From NCBI RefSeq assembly GCF_001612615.1, contig NZ_BDAU01000008.1:1-64000 (forward strand): a stretch of DNA of 64,000 nucleotides. Direction: 5' to 3'. Within the stretch, counting starts at the first letter, position 1; every line of letters begins with the position of its first letter. A program made the translations under genes and the position numbers. Below, piece by piece: positions 7,801 through 21,600 of this stretch. The notes under the pieces are model-generated. The model did no database searches. It was not told the origin of the DNA and worked only from the letters and a program-made list of their open reading frames with translations. The DNA is from Nocardia amikacinitolerans NBRC 108937 (lineage in GTDB: Bacteria; Actinomycetota; Actinomycetes; Mycobacteriales; Mycobacteriaceae).

Positions 7801-10800
7801 GACCACCCGACCGCGACCGCGGTCGCGGCGCTGCTCCGGGCACGCGTCACGGGGACCGACCATAGGAAGCGGCGCGCCGAGCTCACCAGCTCCGTCGGCC
7901 AACCCTCCCAGATGTCCGACGAACCGATCGCCATTGTCGGCATCGGTGCCCGATTCCCGGGCGGTGTGCGGTCGGCCGAGGATTTGTGGGACCTGGTGGC
8001 CGCGGGCCGGGACGCGATCGGCGACTTCCCGACCGATCGCGGCTGGGATCTGGACCGGCTGTTCGACCCGGACCCCGACAAGCCGGGCACGGTCTACTCG
8101 CGCCATGGCGGATTCCTCAGCGATGCGGGTGATTTCGACCCCGGCTTCTTCGGCATCAGCCCCCGCGAAGCGCTGGCGATGGATCCGCAGCAACGGCTGT
8201 TGCTCGAAACGGCATGGGAAGCACTGGAGGACGCGGGCATCGACCCGACGTCGTTGCGGGGCAGCGACACCGGCGTCTTCGCCGGTGCCTGCTCGTCGGG
8301 ATACTCCGGCCGGGTGACCGGTGACCTGGAGGGCTTCCGGCTGACCGGCACGTCGCACAGCGTCATCTCGGGTCGCGTCGCGTACGTGTTCGGCCTGGAA
8401 GGTCCGGCGGTCACGGTGGATACGGCGTGCTCGTCGTCGCTGGTGGCGGTGCATCTGGCGTGTCAGGCGCTGCGCCAGGGCGACAGCTCGCTTGTTCTCG
8501 CCGGTGGTGTGACGGTCGCGGCGAGTCCGTATCTCTACGTGGACTTCGCCCGGCAGCGCGGCCTGTCACCGGACGGTCGTTGCAAGGCGTTCTCGGCCGC
8601 CGCCGACGGTGTGGCGTGGTCGGAGGGCGCGGGTGTCCTTGTGCTCGAACGACTTTCGGACGCCCAGCGGCTCGGCCACAACATCCTTGCCGTCGTTCGC
8701 GGTAGTGCGGTGAACCAGGACGGCGCGAGCAATGGCTTGACCGCGCCGAACGGCCCGTCGCAGGAGCGGGTCATCGCGCAGGCCCTCGCCAATGCGGGGA
8801 TCTCGGCGGTCGACGTGGACGCGGTGGAGGCGCACGGAACCGGTACGGCCCTGGGCGATCCGATCGAAGCGCAGGCGTTGATCGCCGCCTACGGACAGGA
8901 TCGCGCCGATCGGGAACCGTTGCGGATCGGTTCCTTGAAGTCGAATATCGGCCACGCCGTTGCCGCCGCCGGTGTGGCCGGTGTGATCAAGATGGTGCAG
9001 GCGATGCGGCACGAACGGCTGCCGCGCACGCTGCACGTCGATTCGCCGTCGCCGCACGTGGATTGGGACGCGGGCGCGGTGCGTCTGCTGACCGAGGCCG
9101 AACCGTGGTCCGTGGGCGATCGAGTGCGCCGGGCGGGCGTGTCGTCGTTCGGTATCAGCGGCACCAACGCGCACGTGATCCTCGAAGAAGCCCCGGCCGT
9201 CCCGGTCGCGGCTGCCGAGGGCGACCGCGAAGGCGGCGCGGAGCGGCGGTCGAACACCACCGTGCCGCTCATTCCCTTGCTGGTGTCGGGCAAGGGCGAC
9301 GCAGGTCTGCGTGGCCAGTCCGCGCGGCTGCGTGAGTGGTTGTCGGAGCGGCCGGAGATCGACATCACGGAGACGGCCTACTCGCTGGCGACCGCACGGG
9401 CGCAGCTGGATTCGTGTGCTGTGGTCCTCGGTCGCGATCGGGACGAGTTGCTGGAACGGTTGACGAGTCTCGCCGAATCGGGAACCGGCACCGGCGTCGT
9501 CGCGGGCGCCGCAGGATCGGGGACGACGGCATTCCTGTTCACCGGTCAGGGCGCCCAGCGGATCGGCATGGGCGCCGGTCTGTACGAAGCGTTCCCGGTC
9601 TTCGCGGACGCGTTGGACGCGGTGTGCGCCCAGTTCGATCCGCTGCTGGGATGCTCGCTGAAGCAACTCATGTTCACCGGCGGTACCGGTGCCACGGATC
9701 TGGATCGGACGGAGTTCACCCAGCCCGCGCTGTTCGCCTTCGAGGTGGCGCTGTATCGCCTGCTGGAATCGTTCGGCGTCACCCCGGACGTGTTGATCGG
9801 CCATTCGATCGGCGAAGTCGCGGCTGCGTACGTCGCGGGCCTGTGGTCGGTCGAGGATGCCTGCCGGTTGGTGGCAGCACGCGGCCGTCTCATGGGTGCG
9901 CTGTCCGAGGGCGGCGCGATGCTCGCCATCGGGGCGTCCGAAACCGAGGTGAACGATGTCGTCGCTCGGTATCCCGGCCGAGTGTCGGTCGCCGCCGTGA
10001 ACGCGCCCGAGGCTCTGGTGATCTCGGGTGACGAGGACGCGGTCGCCGAGATCGAGGCCCTGTTCGTCGAGCGCGCAAGGAAGACCTCGCGGCTGCGGGT
10101 CAGTCACGCCTTCCACTCGCATCGGATGGAGCCGATGCTGGCCGAATTCGAGTTGGTCGCAAAGGGACTGGTGTACCACCGGCTTCGCCTTCCGGTGGTG
10201 TCGAACGTGTCCGGCCTGCTCGCCGGTGACGAGATGCTGGAACCCGCCTACTGGGTTCGGCAGGTGCGGGCCGCGGTGCGATTCGCGCCGGGTATCGAGA
10301 CGCTGATCGCCTCGGATGTGCGCCGATTCCTGGAGATCGGGCCCGACGCGGTGCTGGCGGCGATGACCAGGCAGACCCTTCCGGAGGGTGTGGAAGCGGT
10401 GGTGGCCGCCGCCGCGCGCCGGGATCACGATGAGCCCCAACAATTCCTGACGATGCTGGCGCACGCTCACACGTCCGGTGCGCGCGTGGATTGGACGCGA
10501 CTGTTCCGTCGACCGGCGCGACGGCGAGTTCCCCTGCCCACCTACGCCTTCCAACACCAGCGGTACTGGTTGCCGCCGCGCCCCGAAGCGACCGGTGACC
10601 CCCACGGCCACCCGTTGCTCACCGGCGTCGTCCCGGTGGCGGGTAAGGACGAGTTCGTTTTCACCGGCCGGTTCTCGCTGCCGACCGACCCGTGGGTCGC
10701 CGACCATATGACCTACGGCACCGTGGTGCTGCCGAGCGCGACGCTCGTCGAGTTCCTGCTCGTCGCGGGCAGCGGAATCGGTTGCGGCGTCGTCGAGGAG

Positions 10801-13800
10801 CTGACCCTGGAGGCTCCGATCCTTCCGGCGGAGGACGACGAGGTCGAACTCCAGGTGTCGGTGCGGGAGCCGGACGGGACCGGGCGACGACCGTTCGACT
10901 TCTACTTCCGCAAGGCGGCGGGCGAATGGGTGCGCAACGCCAGCGGCGTCCTGGCCCCCTCCTGGGACGGCGACGACGCTCTGCTGGACCGGCTGCGCGA
11001 CGAAGCGTGGCCGCCTGCCGACGCCGAAATCCTCGACACCGCATGGATTCCCGAGCGGATCGCCAAGGGATCCGGACTCGAATACGGTCCGGCGTTCCTC
11101 GGCGTCGACGCCGCATGGCAGCGCGGGGGAACCGTCTTCTCCGAGATCACCCTGGACACGGCGGCCGCGCCCGAACCCGAGCGGTTCGCTCTGCATCCCG
11201 CCCTGCTCGACCTGGTGATGCACGCCGGACTGGCCGGGCTCGTCTGGCACGACCAGGACAGCGATCCGAACACCGGCCGGTTGCTGTTCCGCTGGGGCGG
11301 GGCGCGACTGCACCAGCCGCTGGTCAAGGCGACGGCGCTGCGGGTCATCGCCGTAGCGACCGGCCCGGAGACGATCTCGGTGGCGACCGTCGATGATTCG
11401 GGACGGCCCGTGATCTCCGTCGACGCGGTCGTCATGCGGCCATACGACGTGAAACAGATGCGCGCCACGCTGGCCGGGGACGACGCCGACCTCTACGAGA
11501 TCCAGTGGACGCCGGCACCGGCGGTGACATCCAGTTCGTCCGCGGACCGGATGGCCGTCCTCGGGTCGGTGCCGGTCGCCGGAATCGACACCGGCTATCC
11601 GGTCCCGTCGGAAATCGCTGCGGCAGAGGTGATTCCGGATGTCGTGTGCTGGCATCCGGGGATCGGCGCCGCGGCCGACGATCCGGTGGCTGTTCGCGGT
11701 CACCTGGAAACGGTGTTGGCGACGGTACAGGCCTGGTTGGCCGAAGACCGTCTGGCCGACACTCGCCTGGTCGTGCTGACCACGAACGGTGCCGGGCTGC
11801 CCTGCGCGGCACCGGATCTCGCCGCGGCAGCCGTCTGGGGCATGCTGCGCAGCGTCCAATCCGAGTATCCTGGCCGGTTCGTCCTGCTCGACGCCGACTC
11901 GTCGGCCGCCGCGTCCATGGATTACCCGACGCTGATCGGCGCGGTGATCGCGGCAGACGAACCGCAGGCCGCGGTGCGCGACGGCGCGTTGCTGGTGCCG
12001 AGGCTTGCGAGAGCACGAGCCCAGCACGATGCCGAGCCGGGCCAGGCCCACCCGTCGTTCGGTACCGGCACCGTACTGATCACCGGCGGCACCGGCGGCC
12101 TCGGCGCGCTCGTGGCACGACATCTGGTCTCCGCACACGGAGTACGCCATTTGCTGCTCGTCTCCAGGCGTGGCGAAACCGCTGACGGCGCAACGCGACT
12201 GGTGTCCGAGCTGTCGGAAGCGGGTGCTGCTGTCCGGGTGGCGGCCTGCGATGTCGGCGATCGAGAAGCCCTCCGCTCGCTGCTGGATTCGATCGAATCC
12301 GATCATCCGCTGACCGGCGTCGTCCACGCGGCGGGCGTCCTCGACGACGGCACCCTCGCGAGCCTGACCGCCGAGCAAGTGCGGCGAGTATTCGACTCGA
12401 AGGCCGCCGCCGCATGGCACCTGCACGACCTCACCCGCGACCGTGACCTGTCGGCCTTCGTGCTGTTCTCCTCTGTCGCGGCAACGATCGGATCGGCGGG
12501 ACAGGCCAACTACGCGGCGGCCAACGCATTCCTCGACGCGCTGGCGCTGCGTCGCCGAGCCGAAGGGCTGTCCGCGACTTCGCTGGCGTGGGGACCCTGG
12601 AACTCCGCCGCGGGCATGACCGGTGGCTTGGACCGCGGCGCCGTCGCCCGCTGGGAAAGGCTCGGCCTCCACCCACTCGGGAACGACGAAGGCCTCCGGC
12701 TGTTCGATGCGGCCGGTGACCGCGTCGCCGCGCACCTGGCGGCGATCGGGTTCGACCCGGCGGAGCTGCGGCGCGAAGCGCGCGACGGTGCGGTGCCCGC
12801 GGTGTTCCGTGGTTTCCTGCCCCGCACCACGGAACGGACGGCGGCCGCGTCGAGTTCGCTTGGCACACGACTGAGCCGGGTACCGGAGGGCCAACGCGCC
12901 GAGGTCGTGCTCGACTTGGTCAGGGAGCACGCGGCGGCCGTGCTGGGACACCGTTCCGCCGAAGACATCAGCCCCGACGAGCGATTCGACGCGCTGGGAT
13001 TCGACTCGCTCGGCGGCGTCGAATTCCGCAACCGGCTGTCGAAGGCCACCGGTGTCCAGCTGCCGTCCACCCTGGTCTTCGACCATCCCACCGCCGCGGC
13101 GGTCGCCACGCTCTTGCGGTCCAAGATCGAGGGAACAGAATCCGGTCCCAGGACCGCACGGCTGTCGCGCCGCGTCCGCGCGGACGAGCCCATCGCGATC
13201 GTCGGCATGAGCTGCCGATTCCCCGGCGGCGTCCGAACCCCGGAGCAGTTGTGGGATCTGGTGCGGTCGGGGACCGATGCCACCACCGAGTTCCCCGACG
13301 ATCGCGGCTGGGATCTCGAGCGGCTGATCGACCAGGACCCGGACAAGCCTGGCACGGTCTACAGCCGCGGCGGCGGATTCCTGGACGACGCGGGCGATTT
13401 CGACGCCGGGTTCTTCGGCATCAGCCCGCGCGAAGCCCTGGCGATGGATCCGCAGCAGCGGTTGCTGCTGGAAGCGTCCTGGGAGGCGCTGGAGGATTCG
13501 GGAATCGACCCGAACACCTTGCGCGGCAGCGACACCGGTGTGTTCGCGGGTGCGTGCGCCTCCGGATACGTCGACCGGGTGACCGGCGACCTGGAAGGAT
13601 TCCGGCTGACCGGCACCACCCACAGCGTCGTCTCCGGCCGGGTGGCCTACGTGTTCGGCCTCGAGGGACCGGCGGTCACGATCGATACCGCATGCTCGTC
13701 CTCACTGGTGGCCATGCATCTGGCCTGTCAGGCCCTGCGTCAGGGCGAAACATCGCTGGCCGTCGCCGGTGGCGTCACGGTGGCCGCGACCCCTTATCTC

Positions 13801-16800
13801 TCCGTGGATTTCGCGCGGCAACGCGGCCTGTCGCCGGATGGCCGCTGCAAGGCGTTCTCCGCAGCGGCCGACGGTGTGGCCTTCGCCGAGGGCGTGGGCG
13901 TCCTGATCCTGGAGCGGCTGTCGGACGCACAGCGGCTCGGCCACGACGTCCTGGCCGTCATCCGGGGCAGTGCGGTCAATCAGGACGGTGCGAGCAATGG
14001 CCTGACGGCGCCGAACGGTCCGTCGCAGGAGCGGGTGATCGCGCAGGCCCTCGCGAATGCCGGCCTCACACCCGCCGACGTGGATGCGGTGGAAGCGCAC
14101 GGAACCGGAACTCCCCTGGGGGATCCCATCGAAGCCAACGCGTTGATCGCGGCATACGGGCAGGAGCGTGGGGATCGGCAGCCGCTGCGCATCGGATCGA
14201 TCAAGTCGAACATCGGTCACACCGTGGCCGCGGCCGGTGTCGGTGGCGTGATCAAGATGGTGCAGGCGCTGCGACACGAAACGCTGCCCCCGACGCTGCA
14301 CGCGGAAGCGCCGTCCCCGCACGTGGATTGGTCCGCGGGCGCGGTGCGCCTGCTGACCCAGCCCGAACCATGGCGCGCAGGAGGTGCGGTTCGCCGGGCC
14401 GGTGTGTCCTCGTTCGGAGTCAGCGGAACCAACGCCCACCTGATCCTCGAGGAGGCGCCCGCCCCGCAGCCCGTCGTCTCGCCACCTGCTACCGACCACC
14501 CGCTCGCGGCGGTGCCCTGGGTGGTGTCGGCCAAGAGCGAGAACGCCCTGCGGGCGCAGGCGGCGAAACTGCAGCAGTGGCTGATCGATCACCCCGACGC
14601 CGATCCGGCGGATGTGGCCTATTCGCTCGCCACGACACGTGCGCGGCACGAGTGGCGCGCGATGGTCCTCGGTTCCGATCGCGACGAGCTGCTCGCGCGG
14701 CTGGCGAAGCTGGTCGCCGGATCCGCCTCGGCCGGAGTGGTTTCCGGCGCCGCGGGCTCGGGGAAGACCGCCTTCTTGTTCACCGGTCAGGGCGCGCAGC
14801 GGGTCGGAATGGGTGCGGGTCTCGCCGAGGCCTTCCCGGTATTCGCCGCCGCGCTGGACGAGGTGTGCGCCCGGTTCGATCCGTTGCTCGGATGCTCGCT
14901 GAAGCAGGCGATACTCACCGGACACCTGATCGACGATCAGGGCGTCACCGCCGGCGACAGCTTGTCAGGTCGCTCGAAAGGGTCAGCGGAGACCGGCATT
15001 CTGGACCGGACCCGGCTCACCCAGCCCGCGCTGTTCGCGTTCGAAGTGGCGCTGTATCGGCTGCTGGAGTCGTTCGGGCTCGTCCCGGACATGGTGATCG
15101 GGCACTCGATCGGTGAACTGGCCGCGGCGTACGTGGCCGGCGTGTGGTCGCTGGAAGACGCCTGCGAGCTGGTCGCGGCACGCGGTCGGCTGATGGACGC
15201 GCTGCCGTCGGGCGGCGCCATGCTCGCGGTCGCCGCGTCCGAGACCGAAATCCACGCGGCGCTGGCCGGATTCGGTGATGGTGTGTCCCTTGCTGCGGTG
15301 AACGCGCCTGGGGCCGTGGTGGTTTCGGGTGACGCGGAGGTCATCGAGGAGATCGACCGGCAGTTCGCCGAGCGCGGTCGCAAGACGAGCCGACTCCGGG
15401 TGTCGCACGCGTTCCATTCCCCTCGGATGGAGCCGATGCTGGCGGAGTTCGAGGCGGTCGCGGCGCGAATGACCTTCAACGCACCGCGAATTCCGTTGGT
15501 GTCGAACATCTCCGGACGGGTCGCAGGCGACGAAATCCTGAATCCGGGGTACTGGGCGGCACAGGTGCGCGCCGCGGTGCGGTTCGCGCCCGGTGTCGAG
15601 ACGCTGGTGGCATCGGGTGTACGCCGCTTCCTCGAAGTCGGACCCGACGCGGTGCTGGCGGCGATGACGCGGCACACGCTGCCCGAGGACGTCGAGTCTC
15701 GATCGGTGGTCGCCGCGGCGGCCCGTCGAGAGCAGGACGAGGTCGAACAGTTCCTGACCCTGCTCGGCCACGCGCACACCGCCGGGCTGTCCGTCGACTG
15801 GAATCCGCTGTTCACCACCCGCCGGGTGGCACGAATCGCCCTGCCCACCTATGCCTTCGAACATCGGCGGTACTGGCTCGAACCCAGCCCGGTGGAGACG
15901 AGCAACGCGACCTCGGAACACCCGCTGCTCACCGACGTGGTGCGAGTGGCCGACCGCGACGAGTGGCTGTTCACGGGGCGGCTCTCGCTGCGCACCCATC
16001 CCTGGATCGCCGACCACACCACCTACGGCGTTGTGGTCGTCCCGAGTGCCGCGCTCATGGAGATGCTGCTGGTCGCGGCGCCGCGGATCGGATGCGGTGC
16101 CGTGGAGGAACTCATCCTCGAGACGCCGATCCTCCCGCCCGCGGACGGCGAGGTCGAACTCCAGGTGCTGGTGCGGGAACCGGATTCCACGGGACGTAGA
16201 TCGTTCACGTTCCACTATCGCCGCACCGGCGATGGGGCAGGCAGTGAGTGGACGCGCAACGCCAGTGGCGTGCTGAGCGGTAGGCAGCTGACCGACATCG
16301 GACTGATGGACATGCTGCGAAACGCTCCGTGGCCGCCGGTCGACGCCGAACCGGTGGATACCGACTGGATTCCGGCCCAGGTGGCCCGTGCCGCCGGACT
16401 GGAATACGGCGCCTCGTTCCTCGGCGTGGATGCCGCGTGGCGCAGCGGTGACACGGTGTTCTCCGAGGTCACCCTGAACCAGGAATTCCCGGCCGACCGA
16501 TTCCAGCTGCATCCGGCGCTGTTCGACATGGTGATGCATGCCGGAATCGCCTGTTTGATCTGGCCGGACCACAAGGGCGATCCCACCGAGGGCAAACTCC
16601 TGTTCCGTTGGGGCGCGACACAAATCCACACCACGTCCACGGTCCGGACGTTGCGGGTGATGGCCATCCGCCGCAGCGGTGAGGCGATCACCGTGGTGGC
16701 CGTCGACCAGGACGGAACGCCGGTGGTCACCATCGACGAAGCCGTTATGCGCTCCTACGACGTCCAGCAGTTCCGCGCCACACTGCCGGGCGGACGCGCG

Positions 16801-18681
16801 GCACGGTACGGGTTGCGCTGGGTGCCGATGGAGAAGCCCGACGGACACACCGGGACCGGAAGTACGGCCGTGCTGGGAGCCGCGCGTGTGGACGGCATCG
16901 ACGATCGGTATCCGGATCCGACCGCGCTCGCCTCGGCTTCGACGGTGCCAGACGTCGTGGTGTGGTCCGAAGCCGCTGCGCTGCACGGCGATTCGCAGTC
17001 GCCTGCACGGGACCGGGTCGCTGCCGCCTTGCGCACGGTGCGAGATTGGTTGGCCGACGAGCGATTCGCACGGTCGCGGCTGGTCGTGCTGACCAGCCGT
17101 GCGGCAGCCCTGCCCGAGGAGACGCCGGACACCGCATCAGCCGCGGTGTGGGGGCTGATACGCAGCGCGCAGACCGAGTACCCGGAGCGAATCGTGCTGC
17201 TCGACGTGGGCGAATCTGCTGGTGCACAGCAGATTTCCGCCGATGCGATTCGAGCCGTGCTCGAGAGCGGAGAGCCGCAGGTGGCAGTACGGGGCGACCA
17301 CGTCCTGGCACCGCGACTGGAGGTGCTGACCGCCCAGGCAGCCGAGCAAATAGCGTTCGGTTCCGGCACGGTGCTGATCACCGGCGGGACCGGGGGATTG
17401 GGCGCGCTGCTGGCCCGGCACCTGGTCACCACGCACGGTGTGCGGCGACTACTGCTGGTATCCCGTCGCGGCGAGCGTGCCGACGGAGCGAGGGAACTCG
17501 CCGCGGAACTCTCCCGATCCGGTGCCGAGGTGCGGATCGCCGCCTGCGATGTCACCGACCGCGACGCGCTTCGCGAGCTGCTGGACGGCCTGCCCGCGGA
17601 GCACCCGCTCACCGGTGTCGTCCACGCCGCGGGCGTGCTCGACGACGGCACGTTCCACACGCTCACCGGCGACCAGGTCGATCGGGTGTTCGCTGCCAAG
17701 GCGGACGCGGCCTGGCATCTGCACGAGCTCACCAGGGACCTGAATCTGTCGGCGTTCGTGCTGTTCTCCTCGATCGCCGGAATGATCGGCTCGGCGGGGC
17801 AAGCGAATTACGCTGCCGCGAACGGCTTCCTGGACGCCCTCGCGAGGCAACGCCGTGCCGAGGGACTGCCTGCGCTCGCACTCGCCTGGGGGCCGTGGCA
17901 GCAGGACATCGGCATGACCGGCGCGCTGGACCGCGCGGCCATGAACCGGTTGGAGCGGCTGGGCCTTGCTCCGCTGGACCGTACCGACGGCCTTCGATTG
18001 TTCGACGAATCGCTGACCACGGCCGAACCGGTGCCTGCGCTGTTGCGGCTGGATACCGACAAACTGCGCATGGAAGCGCATGCCGGTCCGATTCCGGCGG
18101 TGCTGCGCGGGTTCGTTCGCGCACGCGGCCGGTCGGCACCGGCATCGAGGCGTGAACTGTCGCTCGAGGAGCGTCTGCACGGTGTACCGGAGGCGAGGCG
18201 ACGCGGGGTCGTCCTCGATCTGGTGCGCGAACACGTGGCGGCGGTGCTCGGTTACGGCTCGGCCGACGACATCGGAGCCGATCGCGGCTTCAGCGAACTC
18301 GGCTTCGATTCCCTCGGCGGCGTCGAGTTCCGGAACCGGCTCGCCAGGCTGACGGGTCTGTCGCTGCCCTCGACGTTGGTCTTCGACTACCCGACCGCGG
18401 GAGATGTCGCCGACTACCTGCTGGAACAGACCGTGCCGACAGCGCACGCGCAACCGGCATCGGCCGTGTCCGACGACATCGCGCGGCTGGAGGCCCTGCT
18501 CGAGCGGATCATCGCCGACGGCAGCGACAACGACGAGACCGTCGCCGGATTGCGTGGCGTCAACGAGCGCCTGCGCACCTATCTGACGGGCAGGTCGCCG
18601 GACGGTGCCTACGACGACCTCGATTTCCATTCCGACAGTGAGCTTTTCGACCTCATCGACGAGGAGTTTGGTCCAGCATGA
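4855..18681 (+). CDS. type I modular polyketide synthase PKS1: loading module and modules 1-2
   Basis: A 4608-residue cytosolic multienzyme that starts the chain and performs the first two extensions. Domain order is KSQ-AT-ACP, then KS-AT-DH-KR-ACP twice. The GTG start fits because GAGGAAGG lies 10 bases upstream and the KS begins almost at once ([12 protein letters not shown]), as expected when no upstream subunit docks. The loading KS has Gln162 for Cys, and the loading AT (GHSQGE 610-615, YASH 713-716) predicts methylmalonyl-CoA, hence a propionyl starter. Both extension ATs are malonyl-type. Both DHs keep their catalytic His and Asp, and both KRs have LDD. The C-terminus ([20 protein letters not shown] and an acidic [19 protein letters not shown] tail) is a docking region for PKS2, whose ATG overlaps the stop by 4 bases. 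A TTA Leu codon occurs at residue 379. Confidence 0.98.
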   Translation: MNGSAFAVAIIGMSCRMPGAADLDSFWQLLRAGRAAIGAAPSTRANLTERAGFIDTAGQFDADFFGVSPNEARAIDPQQLLALELSWEALEDAGLAATARDARRCGVYLGCTGGDFAEIVASQGGPGVSRHSLWGVGRGVIANRVSNYFGFSGPSIVVDSAQASSLVAVHLACESLRSGESEVALAGGLNLILSPTSGERIEQFGAQSALGACHTFDARADGFVRGEGGGVVVLKPLARAIADGDRIHAVIRGSAVNTGNERRVLSAPSRDAQAAAIRSAISAAGVAAPSVQYVELHGTGTPAGDPVEAAALGETYGVHRATDAPLAVGSVKTNIGHLEGASGIAGLIKTVLCLAHRELVASLNFETPNPRIPLEQLGLRVVTGTESWPADDVRRAGVSSFGMGGSNAHVIMEEAPAVGAAASAVSGAPGAVPLVVSARTEDGVRAQAARLREWLLRHPELDPVDVAHSLLTTRAQMEWRGNVVGQDRAELLAGLAVLTDPTAPAVSLEPTTERAEQRRVAFVFPGQGSQWEGMALGLLDAGGVFAESIAECEAALRPYVDWSLTAVLRREADAPPLERVDVVQPVLFAVMVSLARMWRAAGVEPDVVIGHSQGEIAAAHIAGGLSLPDAARVVALRSRAVADELAGRGGMASIGLGADAVRERLSACGDRLSLAAVNGPAQTVIAGDVPAMEEFLAACAEAGVWARRIPVDYASHSKAVERLRDRLLEELKPIRPQSGSVPFFSTVFADRLDTAELDADYWYRSLREPVRFADAVTALIADGINAFVETSPHPVLTMGIGVTAEAAGAAEGVSVVGSLRRGAGGPERFAASLAQAYCAGVQVDPAVLVEGGARVDLPPYAFQRRDFWSGVPVASGGSTGVTDVDAATEERVSEGRPSERDEQWDDGPLARTLAAAPEYQRDTVVLDIVREHAAAVLGHESARSIDPDLPFTEFGFDSVSGVELRNRLIRATGVPLPKTLVFDHPTATAVAALLRARVTGTDHRKRRAELTSSVGQPSQMSDEPIAIVGIGARFPGGVRSAEDLWDLVAAGRDAIGDFPTDRGWDLDRLFDPDPDKPGTVYSRHGGFLSDAGDFDPGFFGISPREALAMDPQQRLLLETAWEALEDAGIDPTSLRGSDTGVFAGACSSGYSGRVTGDLEGFRLTGTSHSVISGRVAYVFGLEGPAVTVDTACSSSLVAVHLACQALRQGDSSLVLAGGVTVAASPYLYVDFARQRGLSPDGRCKAFSAAADGVAWSEGAGVLVLERLSDAQRLGHNILAVVRGSAVNQDGASNGLTAPNGPSQERVIAQALANAGISAVDVDAVEAHGTGTALGDPIEAQALIAAYGQDRADREPLRIGSLKSNIGHAVAAAGVAGVIKMVQAMRHERLPRTLHVDSPSPHVDWDAGAVRLLTEAEPWSVGDRVRRAGVSSFGISGTNAHVILEEAPAVPVAAAEGDREGGAERRSNTTVPLIPLLVSGKGDAGLRGQSARLREWLSERPEIDITETAYSLATARAQLDSCAVVLGRDRDELLERLTSLAESGTGTGVVAGAAGSGTTAFLFTGQGAQRIGMGAGLYEAFPVFADALDAVCAQFDPLLGCSLKQLMFTGGTGATDLDRTEFTQPALFAFEVALYRLLESFGVTPDVLIGHSIGEVAAAYVAGLWSVEDACRLVAARGRLMGALSEGGAMLAIGASETEVNDVVARYPGRVSVAAVNAPEALVISGDEDAVAEIEALFVERARKTSRLRVSHAFHSHRMEPMLAEFELVAKGLVYHRLRLPVVSNVSGLLAGDEMLEPAYWVRQVRAAVRFAPGIETLIASDVRRFLEIGPDAVLAAMTRQTLPEGVEAVVAAAARRDHDEPQQFLTMLAHAHTSGARVDWTRLFRRPARRRVPLPTYAFQHQRYWLPPRPEATGDPHGHPLLTGVVPVAGKDEFVFTGRFSLPTDPWVADHMTYGTVVLPSATLVEFLLVAGSGIGCGVVEELTLEAPILPAEDDEVELQVSVREPDGTGRRPFDFYFRKAAGEWVRNASGVLAPSWDGDDALLDRLRDEAWPPADAEILDTAWIPERIAKGSGLEYGPAFLGVDAAWQRGGTVFSEITLDTAAAPEPERFALHPALLDLVMHAGLAGLVWHDQDSDPNTGRLLFRWGGARLHQPLVKATALRVIAVATGPETISVATVDDSGRPVISVDAVVMRPYDVKQMRATLAGDDADLYEIQWTPAPAVTSSSSADRMAVLGSVPVAGIDTGYPVPSEIAAAEVIPDVVCWHPGIGAAADDPVAVRGHLETVLATVQAWLAEDRLADTRLVVLTTNGAGLPCAAPDLAAAAVWGMLRSVQSEYPGRFVLLDADSSAAASMDYPTLIGAVIAADEPQAAVRDGALLVPRLARARAQHDAEPGQAHPSFGTGTVLITGGTGGLGALVARHLVSAHGVRHLLLVSRRGETADGATRLVSELSEAGAAVRVAACDVGDREALRSLLDSIESDHPLTGVVHAAGVLDDGTLASLTAEQVRRVFDSKAAAAWHLHDLTRDRDLSAFVLFSSVAATIGSAGQANYAAANAFLDALALRRRAEGLSATSLAWGPWNSAAGMTGGLDRGAVARWERLGLHPLGNDEGLRLFDAAGDRVAAHLAAIGFDPAELRREARDGAVPAVFRGFLPRTTERTAAASSSLGTRLSRVPEGQRAEVVLDLVREHAAAVLGHRSAEDISPDERFDALGFDSLGGVEFRNRLSKATGVQLPSTLVFDHPTAAAVATLLRSKIEGTESGPRTARLSRRVRADEPIAIVGMSCRFPGGVRTPEQLWDLVRSGTDATTEFPDDRGWDLERLIDQDPDKPGTVYSRGGGFLDDAGDFDAGFFGISPREALAMDPQQRLLLEASWEALEDSGIDPNTLRGSDTGVFAGACASGYVDRVTGDLEGFRLTGTTHSVVSGRVAYVFGLEGPAVTIDTACSSSLVAMHLACQALRQGETSLAVAGGVTVAATPYLSVDFARQRGLSPDGRCKAFSAAADGVAFAEGVGVLILERLSDAQRLGHDVLAVIRGSAVNQDGASNGLTAPNGPSQERVIAQALANAGLTPADVDAVEAHGTGTPLGDPIEANALIAAYGQERGDRQPLRIGSIKSNIGHTVAAAGVGGVIKMVQALRHETLPPTLHAEAPSPHVDWSAGAVRLLTQPEPWRAGGAVRRAGVSSFGVSGTNAHLILEEAPAPQPVVSPPATDHPLAAVPWVVSAKSENALRAQAAKLQQWLIDHPDADPADVAYSLATTRARHEWRAMVLGSDRDELLARLAKLVAGSASAGVVSGAAGSGKTAFLFTGQGAQRVGMGAGLAEAFPVFAAALDEVCARFDPLLGCSLKQAILTGHLIDDQGVTAGDSLSGRSKGSAETGILDRTRLTQPALFAFEVALYRLLESFGLVPDMVIGHSIGELAAAYVAGVWSLEDACELVAARGRLMDALPSGGAMLAVAASETEIHAALAGFGDGVSLAAVNAPGAVVVSGDAEVIEEIDRQFAERGRKTSRLRVSHAFHSPRMEPMLAEFEAVAARMTFNAPRIPLVSNISGRVAGDEILNPGYWAAQVRAAVRFAPGVETLVASGVRRFLEVGPDAVLAAMTRHTLPEDVESRSVVAAAARREQDEVEQFLTLLGHAHTAGLSVDWNPLFTTRRVARIALPTYAFEHRRYWLEPSPVETSNATSEHPLLTDVVRVADRDEWLFTGRLSLRTHPWIADHTTYGVVVVPSAALMEMLLVAAPRIGCGAVEELILETPILPPADGEVELQVLVREPDSTGRRSFTFHYRRTGDGAGSEWTRNASGVLSGRQLTDIGLMDMLRNAPWPPVDAEPVDTDWIPAQVARAAGLEYGASFLGVDAAWRSGDTVFSEVTLNQEFPADRFQLHPALFDMVMHAGIACLIWPDHKGDPTEGKLLFRWGATQIHTTSTVRTLRVMAIRRSGEAITVVAVDQDGTPVVTIDEAVMRSYDVQQFRATLPGGRAARYGLRWVPMEKPDGHTGTGSTAVLGAARVDGIDDRYPDPTALASASTVPDVVVWSEAAALHGDSQSPARDRVAAALRTVRDWLADERFARSRLVVLTSRAAALPEETPDTASAAVWGLIRSAQTEYPERIVLLDVGESAGAQQISADAIRAVLESGEPQVAVRGDHVLAPRLEVLTAQAAEQIAFGSGTVLITGGTGGLGALLARHLVTTHGVRRLLLVSRRGERADGARELAAELSRSGAEVRIAACDVTDRDALRELLDGLPAEHPLTGVVHAAGVLDDGTFHTLTGDQVDRVFAAKADAAWHLHELTRDLNLSAFVLFSSIAGMIGSAGQANYAAANGFLDALARQRRAEGLPALALAWGPWQQDIGMTGALDRAAMNRLERLGLAPLDRTDGLRLFDESLTTAEPVPALLRLDTDKLRMEAHAGPIPAVLRGFVRARGRSAPASRRELSLEERLHGVPEARRRGVVLDLVREHVAAVLGYGSADDIGADRGFSELGFDSLGGVEFRNRLARLTGLSLPSTLVFDYPTAGDVADYLLEQTVPTAHAQPASAVSDDIARLEALLERIIADGSDNDETVAGLRGVNERLRTYLTGRSPDGAYDDLDFHSDSELFDLIDEEFGPA
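4870..7860 (+). other. loading module KSQ-AT-ACP (methylmalonyl, giving propionyl)
   Basis: KSQ spans about 4870-6102. The usual VDTACSSS reads VDSAQASS, so Cys is Gln162, while both KS histidine motifs (LHGTGT, KTNIGH) remain; this is the decarboxylase-only form known from macrolide loading modules. AT spans about 6409-7464, with Ser612 in GHSQGE and YASH at 713-716, the established methylmalonyl signature. The ACP carries Ser958 in GFDS. Predicted output is propionyl-ACP. Confidence 0.93.
7918..13130 (+). other. module 1: KS-AT(malonyl)-DH-KR-ACP
   Basis: KS Cys1192; AT Ser1651 (GHSIGE) with HAFH 1751-1754; DH His1951 in [10 protein letters not shown] and Asp2119; KR nucleotide motif TGGTGGLG near 2408, LDD 2496-2498 and Tyr2553; ACP Ser2718. 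The DH is atypical in reading LPSATLVE where most modules here have LPGTGFVE, but the HxxxGxxxxP core is intact. Predicted outcome is a two-carbon extension and a trans double bond. Confidence 0.93.
13183..18440 (+). other. module 2: KS-AT(malonyl)-DH-KR-ACP
   Basis: KS Cys2947; AT Ser3418 with HAFH 3518-3521; DH His3721 in [10 protein letters not shown] and Asp3891; KR LDD 4262-4264 and Tyr4319; ACP Ser4486. It closely resembles module 1 throughout, including the PSAxLxE DH variant. Two peculiarities: the AT carries a 26-residue insertion (about 3357-3382), and the DH YGP motif reads YGASF. Predicted outcome is a second conjugated double bond. Confidence 0.92.
14923..15000 (+). other. 26-residue insertion in the module 2 acyltransferase
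   Basis: Between the conserved LLGCSLKQ segment and the [17 protein letters not shown] segment, module 2 has a polar stretch ([25 protein letters not shown]) where modules 1 and 3 have a short loop. Flanking active-site motifs are intact, so it is probably a surface loop that does not affect malonyl choice. Confidence 0.7.
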
Positions 18682-21600
18682 GCAGCCCAGCCGCCAGTAA
18701 CGAGGAACGGCTCAGCCGGTATCTGAGAAAGCTCACCGGAGACCTGCGCGCCGCTAAGAAGCACATCCAGAATCTGGAAGAGCGTGCAGGCGAACCCATC
18801 GCGATCGTCGGCATGAGCTGTCGGTATCCGGGCGGAGTCGAAACTCCCGCGCAGCTGTGGGATCTGGTCGCTTCCGGTGCCGACGCCGTCGGTCCCTTCC
18901 CTGCCGACCGAGGCTGGGACCTGGATCGCCTGTTCGACACCGATCCGGACGCGCCGGGCACCATCTACACGCGGGAAGGCGGATTCCTCGACGCGGCGGG
19001 CGATTTCGATGCCGCGTTCTTCGGCATCGGCCCGCGCGCGGCCGAAGCGATGGACCCGCAGCAGCGCCTGTTCCTGGAAGCGGCATGGGAGGCATTGGAG
19101 GACGCCGGCATCGATCCGGTGACGTTGCGCGGCAGCGACACCGGAGTGTTCGCCGGCGTGATCCACCAGGACTACGGCCCGCGCGTGGGTTCGCCTGGCC
19201 TGACCGCCGAATCGGAAGGTCATGTCTACCTGGGTGTTTCGGCCAGCGTCCTGTCCGGGCGCGTCGCCTACACCTTCGGTTTCAAAGGTCCGACGCTCTC
19301 GGTGGACACGGCGTGCTCGTCGTCGCTGGTCGCCCTGCATCTGGCGTGTCAGGCGCTGCGGCAGGGCGAGACCTCTCTCGCTCTGGTGGGCGGTGTCACC
19401 GTGATGTCCGACCCCACGCTGTTGATCGCCTTCGCCCGGCAGGGTGCGCTGTCCCCGGATGCCCGGTGCAAGGCCTTCGCGGCGGCGGCGAACGGAACCG
19501 GATTCTCCGAGGGCCTCGGCATGCTCGCGATCGAGCGGTTGTCCGACGCGCGCAGGCACGGCCACCAGGTCCTCGCGGTCATCCGCGGCAGCGCGGTCAA
19601 CCAGGACGGCGCGAGCAGCCATTTGACCGCTCCGAACGGTCCGTCGCAGGAAAAGGTGATCGCGCAGGCCCTCGCCAGTGCCGGTCTGGCGCCCGCCGAC
19701 GTCGATGTGGTCGAAGCGCACGGCACCGGCACGACGCTCGGTGACCCGATCGAGGCGCGGGCGCTGATCGCCGCCTACGGACGCGATCGCGCCGGAGAGC
19801 CGCTGCGGATCGGCTCGCTCAAGTCGAACATCGGCCACACCTCCGCCGCGGCCGGTGTGGGCGGCGTGATCAAGATGGTGCAGGCCTTCCGGCACGAAAC
19901 GCTGCCCGCGACACTGCATGTCGATGCTCCGACGCCGCATGTGGACTGGTCGGCGGGATCGGTGCGGCTGCTCACCACGGCGGAACCGTGGCCGGCGGGC
20001 GAGCGGGTGCGTCGCGCAGGCGTGTCCTCCTTCGGCGCCAGCGGCACCAACGCGCACGTGATCCTGGAGGAGGCGCCCGCTGCGGAGGAGGCGCTCGCCG
20101 AACTGGCGGACGACACCACCGATCGTGGTGCGCAGGCGGTGGCCGCCGGTGTCGCCCCGTGGCTGCTATCGGCGAAGACCGAGGACGCGTTGCGCGCGCA
20201 GGCGACCAAATTGCGGCAATGGGTGACTGAAAACCCGGACGCGCCAGTCGAAGACATCGGCTATTCGCTGCTGACGACCCGCGCGCGGCTCGACTGGCGG
20301 GCCGCGGTCGGCGCCGACGACCGCGAGACGATGCTCGCCGGACTGGCGGCACTCGCCGAACACGGTTCGGCCAGCACCGTCGGCGGCGTGACGGCAGGGC
20401 AGGCGGCGCCGCGCAAGGCGGCCTTCCTGTGCACCGGACAGGGTGCGCAGCGGGTCGGGATGGGACGTGAACTGTACGAGGCGTTCCCCGCATTCGCCGC
20501 CGCGGTGGACGAGCTGTGCGAGCAGTTCGACCCGCTGCTCGGCTGTTCGCTGAAGCAGGTGATGTTCACCGGCCTACCGGCCGAGGGTCCCGCCGATGCC
20601 GATGTCCTGAATCGGACCGAGTTCACCCAGCCCGCGCTGTTCGCGTATGAGGTCGCGATGGGCCGGCTCCTGGACTCGTTCGGCGTGACGCCCGACGTCC
20701 TGATCGGACATTCGATCGGTGAGTTGGCCGCCGCCTATCTCGCCGGCGTGTGGTCGCTACCGGACGCGTGCCGGTTGGTCGCCGCGCGTGGCCGCCTCAT
20801 GGGGCAGTTGCCCGAAGGCGGCGCGATGCTGGGCATCGCGGCGAGCGAGGACGAGGTTTCCGAGGCGCTCGTCGACGGTGTCTCGATCGCTGCCGTGAAT
20901 TCTCCTGTCGCCGTTGTTGTTTCCGGCGACGAGGAGGCGGTGGCGAAAATCGAGCAGTCGTTCGCCGACCGCGGCAGGAAGACCTCGCGGTTGCGGGTGT
21001 CGCATGCGTTCCATTCCCACCGGATGGATCCGATGCTGGCCGAATTCGAGGCTGTCGCACGCGAGGTGACCTACCGGCGCCCGCAGATCCCGCTGGTGTC
21101 GAATCTCTCCGGCCGGATCGCCGGTGACGAAGTGCTGGAACCCGCCTACTGGGTTCGCCAGGTTCGCTCGGCGGTGCAGTTCGCTCGCGGCGTGGAGACC
21201 CTGGTGGCCTCGGGCGTGCGCCGATTCCTGGAAATCGGTCCCGACGCGGTGCTCACGGCGATGACCAGGCAATGCCTGTCGGACGACAGCGAATCGCAGT
21301 CGTCGGTGATCGCCGGAGCACGGCGAGGGCGTGCCGAGGTCGAGCAGTTCGTGAACTGCCTGGCCCATGCACACGTCGTCGGTGTCGATGTCGACTGGAG
21401 CGTGTACTTCGCCGCTCGCCCTGCCTCGCGAGTGTCGTTGCCCACCTACGCCTTCCAGCGTCGTCGCTACTGGCTCGAACCCTCGCTCGGCACCGCGAGG
21501 GTCGAATCCCTGGATTCGAGAGTGGTCGACCATCCCATGGTGGACGCGGCATTGCCGATGGCGGATGGTGGTGTCGTCCTGACCGGGCGCCTGTCACCGC

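Noticed and set aside
8566..13623. Long reverse-strand open frame (1685 codons) opposite PKS1
   Set aside because: It is the mirror of a high-GC coding frame, His/Arg/Gly-rich with no recognisable domain. The + strand carries an unambiguous PKS.
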